DNA of 64,000 nt from positions 1 through 64,000 of the forward strand of contig NZ_JAFCTX010000022.1 of assembly GCF_049896245.1 (NCBI RefSeq), written 5' to 3'. Under the pieces are notes generated by a model. It saw nothing but the letters and a program-made list of their open reading frames with translations, had not been told where the DNA came from and searched no databases. The position numbers were made by a program, and so were the translations under genes. How positions within the stretch are numbered: position 1 is the stretch's first letter; every line of letters begins with the position of its first letter. Positions 25,273 to 33,625 of the stretch are shown here, in pieces. The stretch is from Cypionkella sp049896245. GTDB lineage: Bacteria; Pseudomonadota; Alphaproteobacteria; Rhodobacterales; Rhodobacteraceae.

Positions 25273-25845
25273 CTAAGCCCCCAACCCCTTCGCAAGCAAT
25301 GTCAGCGACACCATGCTTAGCCACACCGAAGCGCCGCGCCGGATCCACAACATCGCCGCGCTTTCGCTGCCCGAGACACCACCCAGCCACGCGCCAAATC
25401 CGGCCCATCCCGCCGCCACAGCCACGACCAAAGCCGAAAACAGCACCAGATGGCTGCCGAGATGATCCGGCGCGGGCAGTAAAACCAGCCCAAAAATCAA
25501 CGCCTTGGGGTTAAGCATGGTGGTGGTGAATACCAAAGGCGCGCTGATGCGCTGCGTGCCGCTCTGCGCGGTTTGCGGCAACCACAGCTTGATCGCAAGC
25601 CACGCCACCCATAGCCCCGCCGCAATCGCAACCAAGGCCTGGGCGCGCGGCGCATCGTGTAACACCGTAACGCCAACCAGCGCCAAAGGCACCACCATCA
25701 ACAGATAGCCCGCCAACTCTGCCAGGATCAGGCGCAACGCAGGCCGCCAGCCGCGCTCGGCTCCGGCCAGAAACAGCAATGTGTTGGTCGGGCCGGGTGT
25801 GATCAACAGCACGAGGATGGCGAGGGTGAGGTCTATCATGGTCAT
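25273..25845 (-). CDS. LysE/RhtB-family amino-acid exporter
   Basis: A 190-residue inner-membrane protein with five to six hydrophobic segments. The N-terminal ITPGPTNTLLFLAGAERGWRPAL is the LysE-family signature, followed by FTTTMLNPKALIFGLVLLP near the middle. Such proteins export basic amino acids or homoserine lactone-like compounds. The length fits the family (about 190-210). AAGGAAG lies just upstream of two possible ATGs (25845 and 25839). Confidence 0.87.
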   Translation of the reverse strand: MTMIDLTLAILVLLITPGPTNTLLFLAGAERGWRPALRLILAELAGYLLMVVPLALVGVTVLHDAPRAQALVAIAAGLWVAWLAIKLWLPQTAQSGTQRISAPLVFTTTMLNPKALIFGLVLLPAPDHLGSHLVLFSALVVAVAAGWAGFGAWLGGVSGSESAAMLWIRRGASVWLSMVSLTLLAKGLGA

Positions 25846-25903
25846 CGGCTTCCTTTACGCGGCAAAGCTAGTGCGCCCATGACCCAGATCAACCGCAAAC
25901 GCA

Positions 25904-25931
25904 AACGGGCGGCGGTTTCCCGTCGCCCGTT
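25904..25931 (-). terminator. Hairpin after aqpZ
   Basis: AACGGGCG (25904-25911) pairs with CGCCCGTT (25924-25931), 34 nt downstream of the aqpZ stop on the minus strand. The T tract after it is interrupted (TGCGTTTGC). Confidence 0.5.
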
Positions 25932-25964
25932 CTATTGTCATCCATCTGCAATCGCAATTTCCGA

Positions 25965-26645
25965 TCAGGCGCGGGTAAAGCCCGCCTTATGCACCAGCCC
26001 AGCCAGAGCGCCACCTGCCAAGGGGGCCACGATAAACAGCCACAGCTGCGACAAAGCCGCACCACCCGCAAACAGCGCCGGACCAATCGAGCGCGCCGGG
26101 TTCACCGAAACGCCTGTCACATTGATGCCGACCAAATGGATGCCCGCCAGCGTCAGACCAATCGCCAAGCCTGCAAACCCCGCCGTCGATCCGGTTCCGG
26201 TTGCACCCAGGATCACGGTCACGAAGATAAAGGTCATCACAAACTCGAACACCAAAGCCGAAGTCACGTTGTATTCGCCCAGATAGCCCGGGCCATAGCC
26301 GTTTGATCCCAAAGCCCATTCGCCCATCACAAAGCCAGCTTTGCCGGTGGCAATAAGATACAGCACAGCCGCGCCGATGGTTGCGCCCGCAACCTGCGCC
26401 GCCGCATGGCCCACACATTCGGCCACGGTCATGCGGCCAGCAGCCAACATCCCCAGACTGACCGCCGGGTTCAGATGCGCGCCCGAAATCGCGCCAATGC
26501 CATAAGCCGCCGCCACAATCGACAGCCCAAAGGCCAGCGAAATCCCGGTCAAGCCAATATCAGCGCCGCCGATCACCGCCGCACCGCAGCCAAAAAGCAC
26601 CAGAATCGCGGTTCCCAGTGTTTCAGCGAACATCTTTTTATTCAT
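25965..26645 (-). CDS. aqpZ: Aquaporin Z
   Basis: A 226-residue water channel of the MIP family with six membrane segments. Both NPA boxes are present (HLNPAVS with N59-A61; SVNPARS with N182-A184). The selectivity filter fits a water-specific aquaporin: F39, H170 and R185 match F43, H174 and R189 of E. coli AqpZ, with valine at the fourth position. Expected in the inner membrane as a tetramer. The start ATG 26645 gives the normal MNKKMFAETLGT N terminus. Confidence 0.95.
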   Translation of the reverse strand: MNKKMFAETLGTAILVLFGCGAAVIGGADIGLTGISLAFGLSIVAAAYGIGAISGAHLNPAVSLGMLAAGRMTVAECVGHAAAQVAGATIGAAVLYLIATGKAGFVMGEWALGSNGYGPGYLGEYNVTSALVFEFVMTFIFVTVILGATGTGSTAGFAGLAIGLTLAGIHLVGINVTGVSVNPARSIGPALFAGGAALSQLWLFIVAPLAGGALAGLVHKAGFTRA

Positions 26646-26758
26646 TTTTTGTCCCTTACCCTTGTTATGCTTGCATGGGCCTGCGGCGGGAACGCCGTTG
26701 CCAAGCCCTGTCTAGCAGACTATTTGTAAAACCAAGTTGGTTTCAGGGGGAAAAACCG

Positions 26759-27709
26759 TTGCGCGATCTCAAGCTGCCGGATCAACGTCACCCCGAAAAG
26801 GCGCATAAGCCCGACAATGCGCAGCCGAAAAAGCCCGATTGGATTCGCGTGAAAGCGCCAACTTCGGAAGGCTACAAGCGCACGCGGGATATTCTGCGCG
26901 AGAAAAAGCTGGTCACCGTCTGCGAAGAAGCCGGTTGCCCGAATGTGGGCGAGTGCTGGTCTCAGGGTCACGCCACCATGATGATCATGGGCGAGATTTG
27001 CACGCGCGGCTGTTCGTTCTGCAACATCGCCACGGGTAAGCCGAACAATCTGGATGCGTTCGAGCCCGGCCGCGTCGCCCATGCCGTGGCTGAGTTGGGC
27101 CTGAACCATGTGGTAATCACCTCGGTGGACCGCGACGATCTGGACGATGGCGGGGCCGAGCATTTCGCCCAGACCATCCGCGCCATTCGCCACCGCGCGC
27201 CCGGCACCACGATTGAAATTCTGACGCCAGATTTTCTGAAATGCCCGCCCTCCGCCTTGGAGAAGGTCGTCGAGGCCCGCCCGGATGTGTTCAACCACAA
27301 TCTTGAAACCGTCCCCGGCCTTTACCCCACCGTCCGCCCCGGCGCGCGCTATTTCCATTCTTTGCGGCTGTTGCAGAAGGTGAAAGAGCTTGATGCGACT
27401 TTGTTCACCAAATCCGGCATCATGGTAGGCTTGGGCGAAGACCGCCAAGGCGTGCATCAGGTGATGGACGACATGCGCGCGGCGGATGTCGATTTCCTGA
27501 CCATCGGGCAATATCTGCAACCCACGCCGAAACATCACCGGGTGGATCGGTTTGTGACCCCGGATGAGTTCAAAAGCTACGAGCAAACCGCGTTCGGCAA
27601 AGGCTTTCTGATGGTGTCGGCCACGCCCTTGACCCGGTCCAGCTATCACGCCGGCGACGATTTCGCCCGGTTGCGCGCGGCGCGTTTGCAGAAACTGGGG
27701 CGGGCTTAA
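26759..27709 (+). CDS. lipA: Lipoyl synthase
   Basis: A 316-residue radical SAM enzyme inserting two sulfurs into octanoyl-protein to make lipoyl groups. Both iron-sulfur clusters are visible: the auxiliary cluster C55, C60 and C66 in CEEAGCPNVGEC, and the radical SAM cluster C81, C85 and C88 in CTRGCSFC. The conserved C-terminal serine lies in SSYHAGDDF. The start was set at TTG 26759, because GGGGG lies eight bases upstream and the residues before it in the frame are not conserved; a longer frame starts at 26618. Confidence 0.96.
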   Translation: MRDLKLPDQRHPEKAHKPDNAQPKKPDWIRVKAPTSEGYKRTRDILREKKLVTVCEEAGCPNVGECWSQGHATMMIMGEICTRGCSFCNIATGKPNNLDAFEPGRVAHAVAELGLNHVVITSVDRDDLDDGGAEHFAQTIRAIRHRAPGTTIEILTPDFLKCPPSALEKVVEARPDVFNHNLETVPGLYPTVRPGARYFHSLRLLQKVKELDATLFTKSGIMVGLGEDRQGVHQVMDDMRAADVDFLTIGQYLQPTPKHHRVDRFVTPDEFKSYEQTAFGKGFLMVSATPLTRSSYHAGDDFARLRAARLQKLGRA

Positions 27710-27717
27710 CCCGCCCC
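27697..27717. terminator. GC-rich hairpin between lipA and cytochrome c'
   Basis: GGGGCGGG (27697-27704) pairs with CCCGCCCC (27710-27717), with the lipA stop codon in the loop. It lies between convergent genes. The AAAAA that follows on the plus strand is not a classical tail, so this is a likely but unproven terminator. Confidence 0.5.
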
Positions 27718-27724
27718 AAAAAGA

Positions 27725-28195
27725 TCAGCTTTCCGGCTGACGATAGGCCTTATGGCAAGCCGAGCACGCGCCGCCCAGTTGCGCCATGCTGGCCTTGATC
27801 GCAGCGCTATCCGTCGCCGCCGCCGTTTGCATCATCGCGGCGGCATTGTTCAGATCGGTGATCTTGGCCAGAAAATCATCCTGCTTGGCCCAGATATCCG
27901 CCAAAGCGTAACTGTCCGCTGACTTGCCATTCTCTGACCCAATAGGAAACTGCGCCATCGAGATCACCGAGGCAATCGCCGCCACATTCGCCGCCGCTTT
28001 GGTCGCGGAAGTCTTGTCATAGGCGACCTCGCCCTTGGCCATGCCGCCCAAAGTGCCCAGATCAGAGGCCATTTGCAGCATCAAGCCGTGCCGGGTTTCC
28101 ACCGCATCTTTGAACGGGTCTTCTGCATCCTGCGCATAGACGCCAAACGCCGTCAGCGCCGCCATCGTGGTAAAGGCAATAAGACGTTTCTTCAT
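27725..28195 (-). CDS. Cytochrome c'/c556-type protein
   Basis: A 156-residue periplasmic protein. A signal peptide (about residues 1-21, VYA|QD) precedes a four-helix domain with a C-terminal haem-binding motif CSACH (C144, C147, H148), the arrangement typical of cytochrome c' and c556. These bind NO or carry electrons. The 206 bp between it and the GST gene upstream show no open gene. It may be co-transcribed with the GST and dihaem cytochrome genes. Confidence 0.87.
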   Translation of the reverse strand: MKKRLIAFTTMAALTAFGVYAQDAEDPFKDAVETRHGLMLQMASDLGTLGGMAKGEVAYDKTSATKAAANVAAIASVISMAQFPIGSENGKSADSYALADIWAKQDDFLAKITDLNNAAAMMQTAAATDSAAIKASMAQLGGACSACHKAYRQPES

Positions 28196-28401
28196 AAGCT
28201 ACTCCGCTTGCAAAGCGCCGATTGCGGCGCGGGCTGGCCGGAGCAGGGCGCTGCCGGATGCGGGCAGGCTGGCGCAGGCGCGGGGCAGCCGCAAGAGCCG
28301 ACAGAGGCAGCGCCCGTGCTAAAGGCTTAAGATACACAAAGAGTTTACAGCCGATCCACGCTTATGCCAAAGGCTTACTGCGGCGGCCCGGGGGTGCTGC
28401 T

Positions 28402-29019
28402 TCAGGTCGGCGGCAGGAAAGTTTGATAGTTGGCCTGAAACGCCGGAAGCGCCTCAAGTGCTGCACTCAATCGGTTCAGGTTTGGCAAGCTTGCCGGGTC
28501 AATCAACCCCGGATGCGCCTCGGTGACAAAGCACCACGCACAAGCCACAATGATATCGGCATGGCTGATCGGGCCAAACCAATAGGGGCCAGCACGCTCC
28601 GCCAGATCGTCCTCCAACGCCGCCAATACCGCGCCGATCTGAATGCGGCAGCGGGCGTCAAAACTGGGCGAGATGGTGGTGTGCATCGCGCGTTCGTAAA
28701 ACAGGCTGACCGCCTTATCCGCCAGCCCACAGCCCAGGCCCGCCACTTTCAGCACCCGATGCCGCGCGGGCTCGGTGCGCGGAAACAGCGGTTGCTCAAC
28801 CAGCCCATCCAGATAATCCAAGATAAGATGGCTGTCGATCAGCACAAAGCCGTCGTCCAGAATCAGCGTCGGCACCCGCGTCAGCGGGTTGTAGGCGCGC
28901 AAACGGTCCGCATCGCCAAACGACGACCACGGCTGATGCTCGAACGCCATACCATAGAGCGTCAGGGCCACGCCAACCCGGCGCACAAACGGGCTGTCAT
29001 ATTGGCCGATCAGAATCAT
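28402..29019 (-). CDS. Glutathione S-transferase family protein
   Basis: A 205-residue protein with an N-terminal thioredoxin-like domain (MILIGQYDSPFVRRVGVAL, with S9 as the likely glutathione-activating residue, and NPLTRVPTLILDDG) and a C-terminal helical domain. The SHLILDYLD segment contacts glutathione in known structures. The start lies directly after the stop of the upstream dihaem cytochrome gene, with no spacer, so the two are in one operon. The substrate is unknown. Confidence 0.9.
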   Translation of the reverse strand: MILIGQYDSPFVRRVGVALTLYGMAFEHQPWSSFGDADRLRAYNPLTRVPTLILDDGFVLIDSHLILDYLDGLVEQPLFPRTEPARHRVLKVAGLGCGLADKAVSLFYERAMHTTISPSFDARCRIQIGAVLAALEDDLAERAGPYWFGPISHADIIVACAWCFVTEAHPGLIDPASLPNLNRLSAALEALPAFQANYQTFLPPT

Positions 29020-29910
29020 TCATTTCACCGCTGGCACAAGTTGCAGATAGGCGGCCACCGCCTTGCGATCCGATTCGGGCAGCTTGGCCATATTCTCGAC
29101 CACATGCGCCATATGGCCGCCAACCGAGTCAAACTCCGGCGTGAAGCCCGAGGTCAGATATTCCACCACATCCGCCTCGCTCCATGTCAGTTTGCCCGGC
29201 GTGATGTTCGGGATGCGGCCCTTGCCAGAGGGGTTCGGCGCGCCCGACAGCCAAGCGCTGCGCTGCAAACCGCCCAAAGCGTTGCGCGGGGTGTGACATT
29301 CGCCGCAATGCGCCAAAGCTTCGGCAATATAGCGGCCACGGGTTTGCTCAGGCGTCAGATCGCCCGCAATCACCCAATCGGTCCGCTCAAACAGCAGCTT
29401 CCAGATCCCCAGAGAACGCCGGATGTTGAACGGAAAGCCGACCTGATGCGGCTTGCTCGGTTCAGCCGAAGCAGGCAGCCCATCCATAAACGCCTTCAAA
29501 TCCGCCACATCCTGCGGCAGCATCTTGTTATAGGCATTATAGGGCAGGGCAGGGTAAAGATGCTCGCCGTCTTTACCCACCCCCTGCGTCACCGCATTGG
29601 CAAATTCCACCAGCGTCCAGCCGCCGATGCCCTGCACCGGATCGGGTGAGATATTGGGGGCGACAAAGCTGCCGAAGGCCGAAGGGAATTGCTGCCCACC
29701 CGCCAAAACCAGCTCCTGCGCGCCCTTGGCATCCGCCGCCGCATGGCACGAGGCGCAGCCCGCCGCCCAGAACACCAACTCACCCTTGGCCGCATCGCCC
29801 TTCAGCCCGTCATAGAGACCCACATCCACCGAATGTGGTGCAGAAAGCAGTAAAAACCCGCCAAAGCCCAACAATACGACAGCCAAAACGGCAGAGAACA
29901 GACGCGACAT
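29020..29910 (-). CDS. Dihaem cytochrome c
   Basis: A 296-residue exported or membrane-anchored protein. A hydrophobic N terminus (about residues 5-24) is followed by two c-type haem motifs, CASCH (52-56) and CGECH (202-206), each in its own domain. Plausible axial methionines are M130 in AYNKMLP and the C-terminal GGHMAHVVENMAK. It resembles the cytochrome subunits of membrane dehydrogenases, but no dehydrogenase gene is adjacent. ATG 29910 begins at the signal segment; the frame extends further to 29952. The gene is upstream of a GST gene in the same operon. Confidence 0.88.
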   Translation of the reverse strand: MSRLFSAVLAVVLLGFGGFLLLSAPHSVDVGLYDGLKGDAAKGELVFWAAGCASCHAAADAKGAQELVLAGGQQFPSAFGSFVAPNISPDPVQGIGGWTLVEFANAVTQGVGKDGEHLYPALPYNAYNKMLPQDVADLKAFMDGLPASAEPSKPHQVGFPFNIRRSLGIWKLLFERTDWVIAGDLTPEQTRGRYIAEALAHCGECHTPRNALGGLQRSAWLSGAPNPSGKGRIPNITPGKLTWSEADVVEYLTSGFTPEFDSVGGHMAHVVENMAKLPESDRKAVAAYLQLVPAVK

Positions 29911-30024
29911 GGCACTGACCTTCAAGCTGGGTCGGCCAGCTGGTCTGACCAATTCTGCCGCACGTTACACCAGAATACCTGTTTGGAAAGGCCGATTTCT
30001 GCGCCGCCTGTCCCTTGGCCAGTT

Positions 30025-30198
30025 CTAACGCAGCTTGGTCTTGCCATTCACCGTCAGCCAGTCCGGCCAACCCCAGACATGCTCGATCCCGAACAGAATA
30101 AGGCACAAAATCCCCACGCCCAGCACCAGCTTCACCCGGCCCATCGACGGCGGACGGCGCGCCCAACGCGCCATACGGATCAGCCAGATCGGATTCAT
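30025..30198 (-). CDS. 57-residue membrane protein coupled to hpt
   Basis: A small protein read directly from the sequence. It starts MNPIWLIRMARWARRPPS, has one hydrophobic stretch (about VKLVLGVGILCLILFGI) and ends GWPDWLTVNGKTKLR. Its ATG overlaps the hpt stop as TGATG, a standard translational-coupling arrangement. It is too short for a usual size cut-off. Function unknown. It is likely a single-span inner-membrane protein, with the basic N terminus facing the cytoplasm. Confidence 0.7.
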   Translation of the reverse strand: MNPIWLIRMARWARRPPSMGRVKLVLGVGILCLILFGIEHVWGWPDWLTVNGKTKLR

Positions 30199-30737
30199 CA
30201 ATCTGTAAACCGCACTTTGCCGATATAAGGCAGGTTGCGGTTTCGCTGTGCAAAATCAATGCCATAGCCTACGACGAACTCATCGGGGATCTCAAACCCG
30301 GTCCAGGTTGCCTTGATATCGACCTCGCGCCGAGTCGGTTTGTCCAGCAACGCACAGACCTCCAACCGATGCGGCTGCCGCGACATCAACAGGTTTTTCA
30401 TATGATGCAGAGTGAAGCCGGTATCGACGATATCCTCGACCACCAGCACATTCTCGCCCGCAATCTCACCGCGCAGATCCTTCAATATCCGCACCTCGCG
30501 GCTGGAATGCATCGCATCGCCGTAAGACGAGGCTTCCAGAAAATCCACCTGCACCGGCAGATCAATTTCGCGCACCAGATCGGCGACGAACACGAACGAT
30601 CCGCGCAGCAGACCCACCACGATCAGCTTGTCGCAGCCCTTGTAATGTTCGGTAATCTCGCGCGCCAAAGCCTCGACCCGCGCCGCAATCGCCTTGGCCG
30701 AAATCAGCTGATCAATGACATAAGGACGCGTCTGCAT
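30198..30737 (-). CDS. hpt: Hypoxanthine phosphoribosyltransferase
   Basis: A 179-residue purine-salvage enzyme that converts hypoxanthine or guanine and PRPP to IMP or GMP. The PRPP-binding motif is VLVVEDIVDTGFTL (about residues 99-112). The upstream flexible loop contains SSYGDAM, and the purine-contacting segment is TWTGFEIPDEFVVGYGID. The length matches bacterial Hpt. Divergent from the COQ10-like gene and coupled to a short membrane-protein gene downstream. Confidence 0.96.
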   Translation of the reverse strand: MQTRPYVIDQLISAKAIAARVEALAREITEHYKGCDKLIVVGLLRGSFVFVADLVREIDLPVQVDFLEASSYGDAMHSSREVRILKDLRGEIAGENVLVVEDIVDTGFTLHHMKNLLMSRQPHRLEVCALLDKPTRREVDIKATWTGFEIPDEFVVGYGIDFAQRNRNLPYIGKVRFTD

Positions 30738-30804
30738 GGGGACCTCTTGATTTCCGTTGGGTTTCTACTCAATACCTGCGCGCAAGTCACGCGATAGGTT
30801 CCCT

Positions 30805-31263
30805 GTGCCGCATCACTCTGAGTCCAAGCAGCTGCCATATCAAGCCGTACAAATGTACGACCTTGTCGCCGATGTCGCGCGCTACCCCGAATTCCTGCCC
30901 TGGACCGCCGCCGCCCGCATCCGCTCGCGCTCGCCCATCGCAGGCGGTGGCGAGGTGATGGAAGCCGATCTGGTGATCAGCTTCAAGGTTTTCCGCGAGA
31001 AATTCGGCAGCCGCGTCACTTTGCTTCCGACCGAGTCCAAAATCCTCACCGAATATATCGACGGCCCGTTCAAACATCTGAAATCCATCTGGACCTTCAA
31101 AGACACCCCAAACGGTTGCGATGTCTCGTTTGAGGTGGATTTTGAGTTCCGCAACCCAATCCTCGCCGGCCTTATTGGTCTGGTGTTCAACGAAGCGATG
31201 ACCCGCGTGGTGCGCGCGTTTGAAGTGCGGGCGGCGAAACTCTACGTCGCAACAACCCCCTAA
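30805..31263 (+). CDS. COQ10/RatA-like START-domain protein
   Basis: A 152-residue single-domain protein of the polyketide cyclase/START family. Conserved features are YQAVQMYDLVADVARYPEFLPWTAA near the N terminus, and LIGLVFNEAMTRVVRAFEVRA at the C terminus. Homologues in proteobacteria and mitochondria bind ubiquinone (COQ10); RatA of E. coli was reported to affect ribosomes. Start GTG 30805 (PHHSES) was preferred to ATG 30757, since the extra residues are not conserved. No toxin-antitoxin partner is adjacent. Confidence 0.88.
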   Translation: MPHHSESKQLPYQAVQMYDLVADVARYPEFLPWTAAARIRSRSPIAGGGEVMEADLVISFKVFREKFGSRVTLLPTESKILTEYIDGPFKHLKSIWTFKDTPNGCDVSFEVDFEFRNPILAGLIGLVFNEAMTRVVRAFEVRAAKLYVATTP

Positions 31264-31280
31264 AATTTATCTAAAATTTG

Positions 31281-31325
31281 TTTCATCTTGGCAAAAATAC
31301 TCTGGGGGTGTGGGGGCTAGCCCCC
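31281..31325 (-). repeat. Dispersed intergenic repeat, type 1, full copy overlapping a gene end
   Basis: On the minus strand, GGGGGC-TA-GCCCCC (31312-31325) is followed by a spacer and a core ending TTTTTGCCAAGATGAAA (31281-31302). The TAG stop codon of the CinA-family gene (31317-31319) lies in the centre of the palindrome, so the repeat supplies the end of that gene. Confidence 0.7.
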
Positions 31326-31805
31326 GCTCTGCGTCAGCCGCACCGCCATCGCCCGCAGTAATATCGCCAAGGCATGATCCCGCGCTGCCATCCGCACCCG
31401 GTCCCGCCCCAAAGCCCCAAACTCCACCGTTTCGACCACCACAGGCTTGCCCTTCACCGCCAGCCCAAAACAAACCCGCCCCTCGGGCTTAAATTCCGAC
31501 CCGCCCGGCCCGGCAATCCCGGTGGTTGATACCGCAAGATCGGCCTGAGAATGGCGCAAAGCGCCCTCGGCCATCGCCGCCGCCACCGCTTCCGACACCG
31601 CGCCAAACTCGGCCAACAAAGCTGGCGAAACGCCCAGCATCTCGGTCTTCGCCTGATTGGAATAGGTGACAAAGCCACGATCAAACATCTCTGACGATCC
31701 CGCCACATCGGTCAGCGCCGCCGCGACCATGCCCCCCGTGCAGCTTTCCGCCGTGGCAATCCGGTAGCCCCAATAGCGCGCCAGCCGCAAAAGGTCCGCC
31801 GTCAT
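31317..31805 (-). CDS. CinA-family nicotinamide-nucleotide amidase
   Basis: A 162-residue protein equal to the C-terminal domain of CinA (PncC-type), which deamidates NMN to nicotinic acid mononucleotide. Conserved parts are TAESCTGGMVAAALTDVAGSS with the catalytic serine region, VTYSNQAKTEMLGVSP, VSTTGIAGPGG and the GRVCFGLA segment. The N-terminal MoCF-like domain of full CinA is absent, as usual for PncC. The last codons and stop are inside a dispersed repeat. It follows pgpA closely and shares its strand. Confidence 0.93.
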   Translation of the reverse strand: MTADLLRLARYWGYRIATAESCTGGMVAAALTDVAGSSEMFDRGFVTYSNQAKTEMLGVSPALLAEFGAVSEAVAAAMAEGALRHSQADLAVSTTGIAGPGGSEFKPEGRVCFGLAVKGKPVVVETVEFGALGRDRVRMAARDHALAILLRAMAVRLTQSGG

Positions 31806-31808
31806 CGT

Positions 31809-32312
31809 TTACCCCCTCAAGATCAGCGGAATGTGATAGGCCGCAGCCGCCACAATCGAAGCCCCCCCAGCAAACAACCCCGCCCACAGATCGTCAAGCA
31901 TCACCCCCGCCGGATCATGCCGCCGGTCCGCCCGGCCCACCAGCCACGGCTTCCAGATGTCAAACAACCGGAAGAACAAAAACGCCGCAATCGGGGCAGG
32001 GTAGGGCAAAAACCCCTCATGGCCCCGCCCCCAGAACGCCGCCGAGGAAAACAGCAGCGCAATCCACTGGCCCGCCACTTCATCAATCACAAACTCTGAC
32101 GGATCGGCGGTGGGCGTGTCGCGCAACTCGACGCCAACCGCCCAGAACCCCAAGACGGTGACGGCAATCGTTGCCACCAGCAGCACCGGAAACCCCAGAT
32201 AACGGTCGATCAACAGCGCCATGATCACCGCGACCAGCGATCCCCATGTCCCCGGCGCAGGCCGCAGCAGCCCCGCGCCAAACCAGATCGCCAGAACCCG
32301 CGTCAATCTCAT
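31809..32312 (-). CDS. pgpA: Phosphatidylglycerophosphatase A
   Basis: A 167-residue inner-membrane phosphatase that removes phosphate from phosphatidylglycerophosphate. Family motifs are APGTWGSL near the N terminus, DPSEFVIDEVAGQWIAL, and PAGVMLDDLWAGLFAG with conserved aspartates. Three to four hydrophobic segments are present. ATG 32312 overlaps the ispDF stop (ATGA) and begins the conserved MRLTRVLAIWFGAGLL; the frame extends to a TTG at 32330. It is in an operon with ispDF and the CinA-family gene. Confidence 0.93.
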   Translation of the reverse strand: MRLTRVLAIWFGAGLLRPAPGTWGSLVAVIMALLIDRYLGFPVLLVATIAVTVLGFWAVGVELRDTPTADPSEFVIDEVAGQWIALLFSSAAFWGRGHEGFLPYPAPIAAFLFFRLFDIWKPWLVGRADRRHDPAGVMLDDLWAGLFAGGASIVAAAAYHIPLILRG

Positions 32313-33433
32313 GCCCGCACCAAAGCGCAAGTCGCCATCGCGGCAATACCTTCCTCACGCCCCGTGAAGCCCAGCCGTTCTGAAGTTGTGGCCTTGACCG
32401 AAATCCGCTCCACCGCCACCTCCATGATTGCAGCCAAAGCCGCGCGCATCGCCTCGGCATGTGGCCCCACCTTGGGCTTCTCGCAGATCAAAGTCACATC
32501 GCAATTCGCCAAGGCAAACCCCTTCGCCCGTGCCAAGCGCATCGCATGGGCGAGGAAAATCTTGCTCGCAGCGCCCTTCCACTGCGGATCAGTGGGCGGG
32601 AAATGCCGGCCAATATCGCCCTCGGCCAAAGCGCCATAGATCGAATCTGTCAAAGCGTGCATGCCAACGTCGGCATCGGAATGGCCGAGCAGCGCGCGAC
32701 CATGCGGCAGCTTCACTCCGCACAGCCACACCCCGTCGCCGTCACAAAACCCATGCACATCAAAGCCATTGCCCACCCGCAGATCCATCTGCCGCCCCTT
32801 CAAGATCGCCTCAGCCCGCGCGAAATCGCCGGGATAGGTCAGTTTCAGATTATCCTCGCAGCCTTCAACGATCACCACATCCAAGCCATAGCTGCGCGCC
32901 ACCGCCACATCATCGGCAGCCTCGCCGGGATGCGCCCGATGCGCCGCCAAAATCGCCTCGAAACGAAAGCCCTGCGGCGTCTGTGCCCGAAACAACCCCT
33001 CGCGCGGCACCGTGCCCACCACCAACCCCGCAGCACCGCGCCACAACGCATCCGTCACCGCTAGCGCAGGTGCCGCCCCATCTGCCTGATCGAGTGCCCC
33101 GATCACCGAGGCGATCACAGCCCCAGACACCAAAGGCCGCGCGCCGTCATGGATCAACACATGGGCGATCCCGCGCCCCGCCAAAGCTTCCAACGCATTG
33201 CGCACCGAAGCCGACCGTGACGCCCCGCCGTCCACAATCAGCACATCCAACCCCAAACTTTCGACCAGTGCGCGATCCTCGGGATGCACCACCAGCACCC
33301 GCAGCATGCCCTCAAACGCAGCCACTGCATGCGCCGCCACCGCAAGCCCGCCCAAAAGCTGCCATTGCTTCGGCATGGCCCCCCCGGCACGCAAGCCGCG
33401 CCCCGCAGCGGTGATGATCGCAGCTGTTGTCAT
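32309..33433 (-). CDS. ispDF: Bifunctional IspD/IspF enzyme of the MEP pathway
   Basis: A 374-residue fusion. Residues 1 to about 215 are IspD (2-C-methyl-D-erythritol 4-phosphate cytidylyltransferase), with AAGRGLRAGGAMPKQW binding CTP and VLIHDGARPLV. Residues from about 217 are IspF (cyclodiphosphate synthase), with the metal site in RVGNGFDVHGF and GHSDADVGMHALTDSIYGALAEGDIG. Such ispDF fusions are common in alphaproteobacteria. It is divergent from dusB. Confidence 0.97.
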   Translation of the reverse strand: MTTAAIITAAGRGLRAGGAMPKQWQLLGGLAVAAHAVAAFEGMLRVLVVHPEDRALVESLGLDVLIVDGGASRSASVRNALEALAGRGIAHVLIHDGARPLVSGAVIASVIGALDQADGAAPALAVTDALWRGAAGLVVGTVPREGLFRAQTPQGFRFEAILAAHRAHPGEAADDVAVARSYGLDVVIVEGCEDNLKLTYPGDFARAEAILKGRQMDLRVGNGFDVHGFCDGDGVWLCGVKLPHGRALLGHSDADVGMHALTDSIYGALAEGDIGRHFPPTDPQWKGAASKIFLAHAMRLARAKGFALANCDVTLICEKPKVGPHAEAMRAALAAIMEVAVERISVKATTSERLGFTGREEGIAAMATCALVRA

Positions 33434-33533
33434 GCTGTTTCCTTTTCGCTCTATCTAAGCCAGCGGCGTAAGTCTGACAATCTGCCCCAACCAATGCCGA
33501 ACTGGTCGCGAAATGCAGCACAACAGCCTAATA

Positions 33534-33563
33534 TTTATGCATTGCTTAGAAATAGGGCATAAA
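33534..33563. promoter_or_regulatory. Inverted repeat between ispDF and dusB-ntr
   Basis: TTTATGC (33534-33540) and GCATAAA (33557-33563) are a perfect 7-bp inverted repeat separated by 16 nt in an A+T-rich stretch, about 60 bp upstream of dusB. It could bind a dimeric regulator of the nitrogen operon, or overlap the promoter. No specific protein is assigned. Confidence 0.4.
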
Positions 33564-33625
33564 GTGGAAGACCAGCCCTTGGCGAACCCCCCGTCCAAGC
33601 GCATGTTCCAGCCAAAGGAGCCGCA

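Noticed and set aside
30757..31263. RatA toxin of a toxin-antitoxin pair
   Set aside because: The domain is the COQ10/RatA type, but no partner antitoxin gene is adjacent, so a toxin system was not called.
32428..33414. 328-codon plus-strand frame opposite ispDF
   Set aside because: Its proline/arginine/serine-rich composition is typical of an antisense shadow of a G+C-rich gene.
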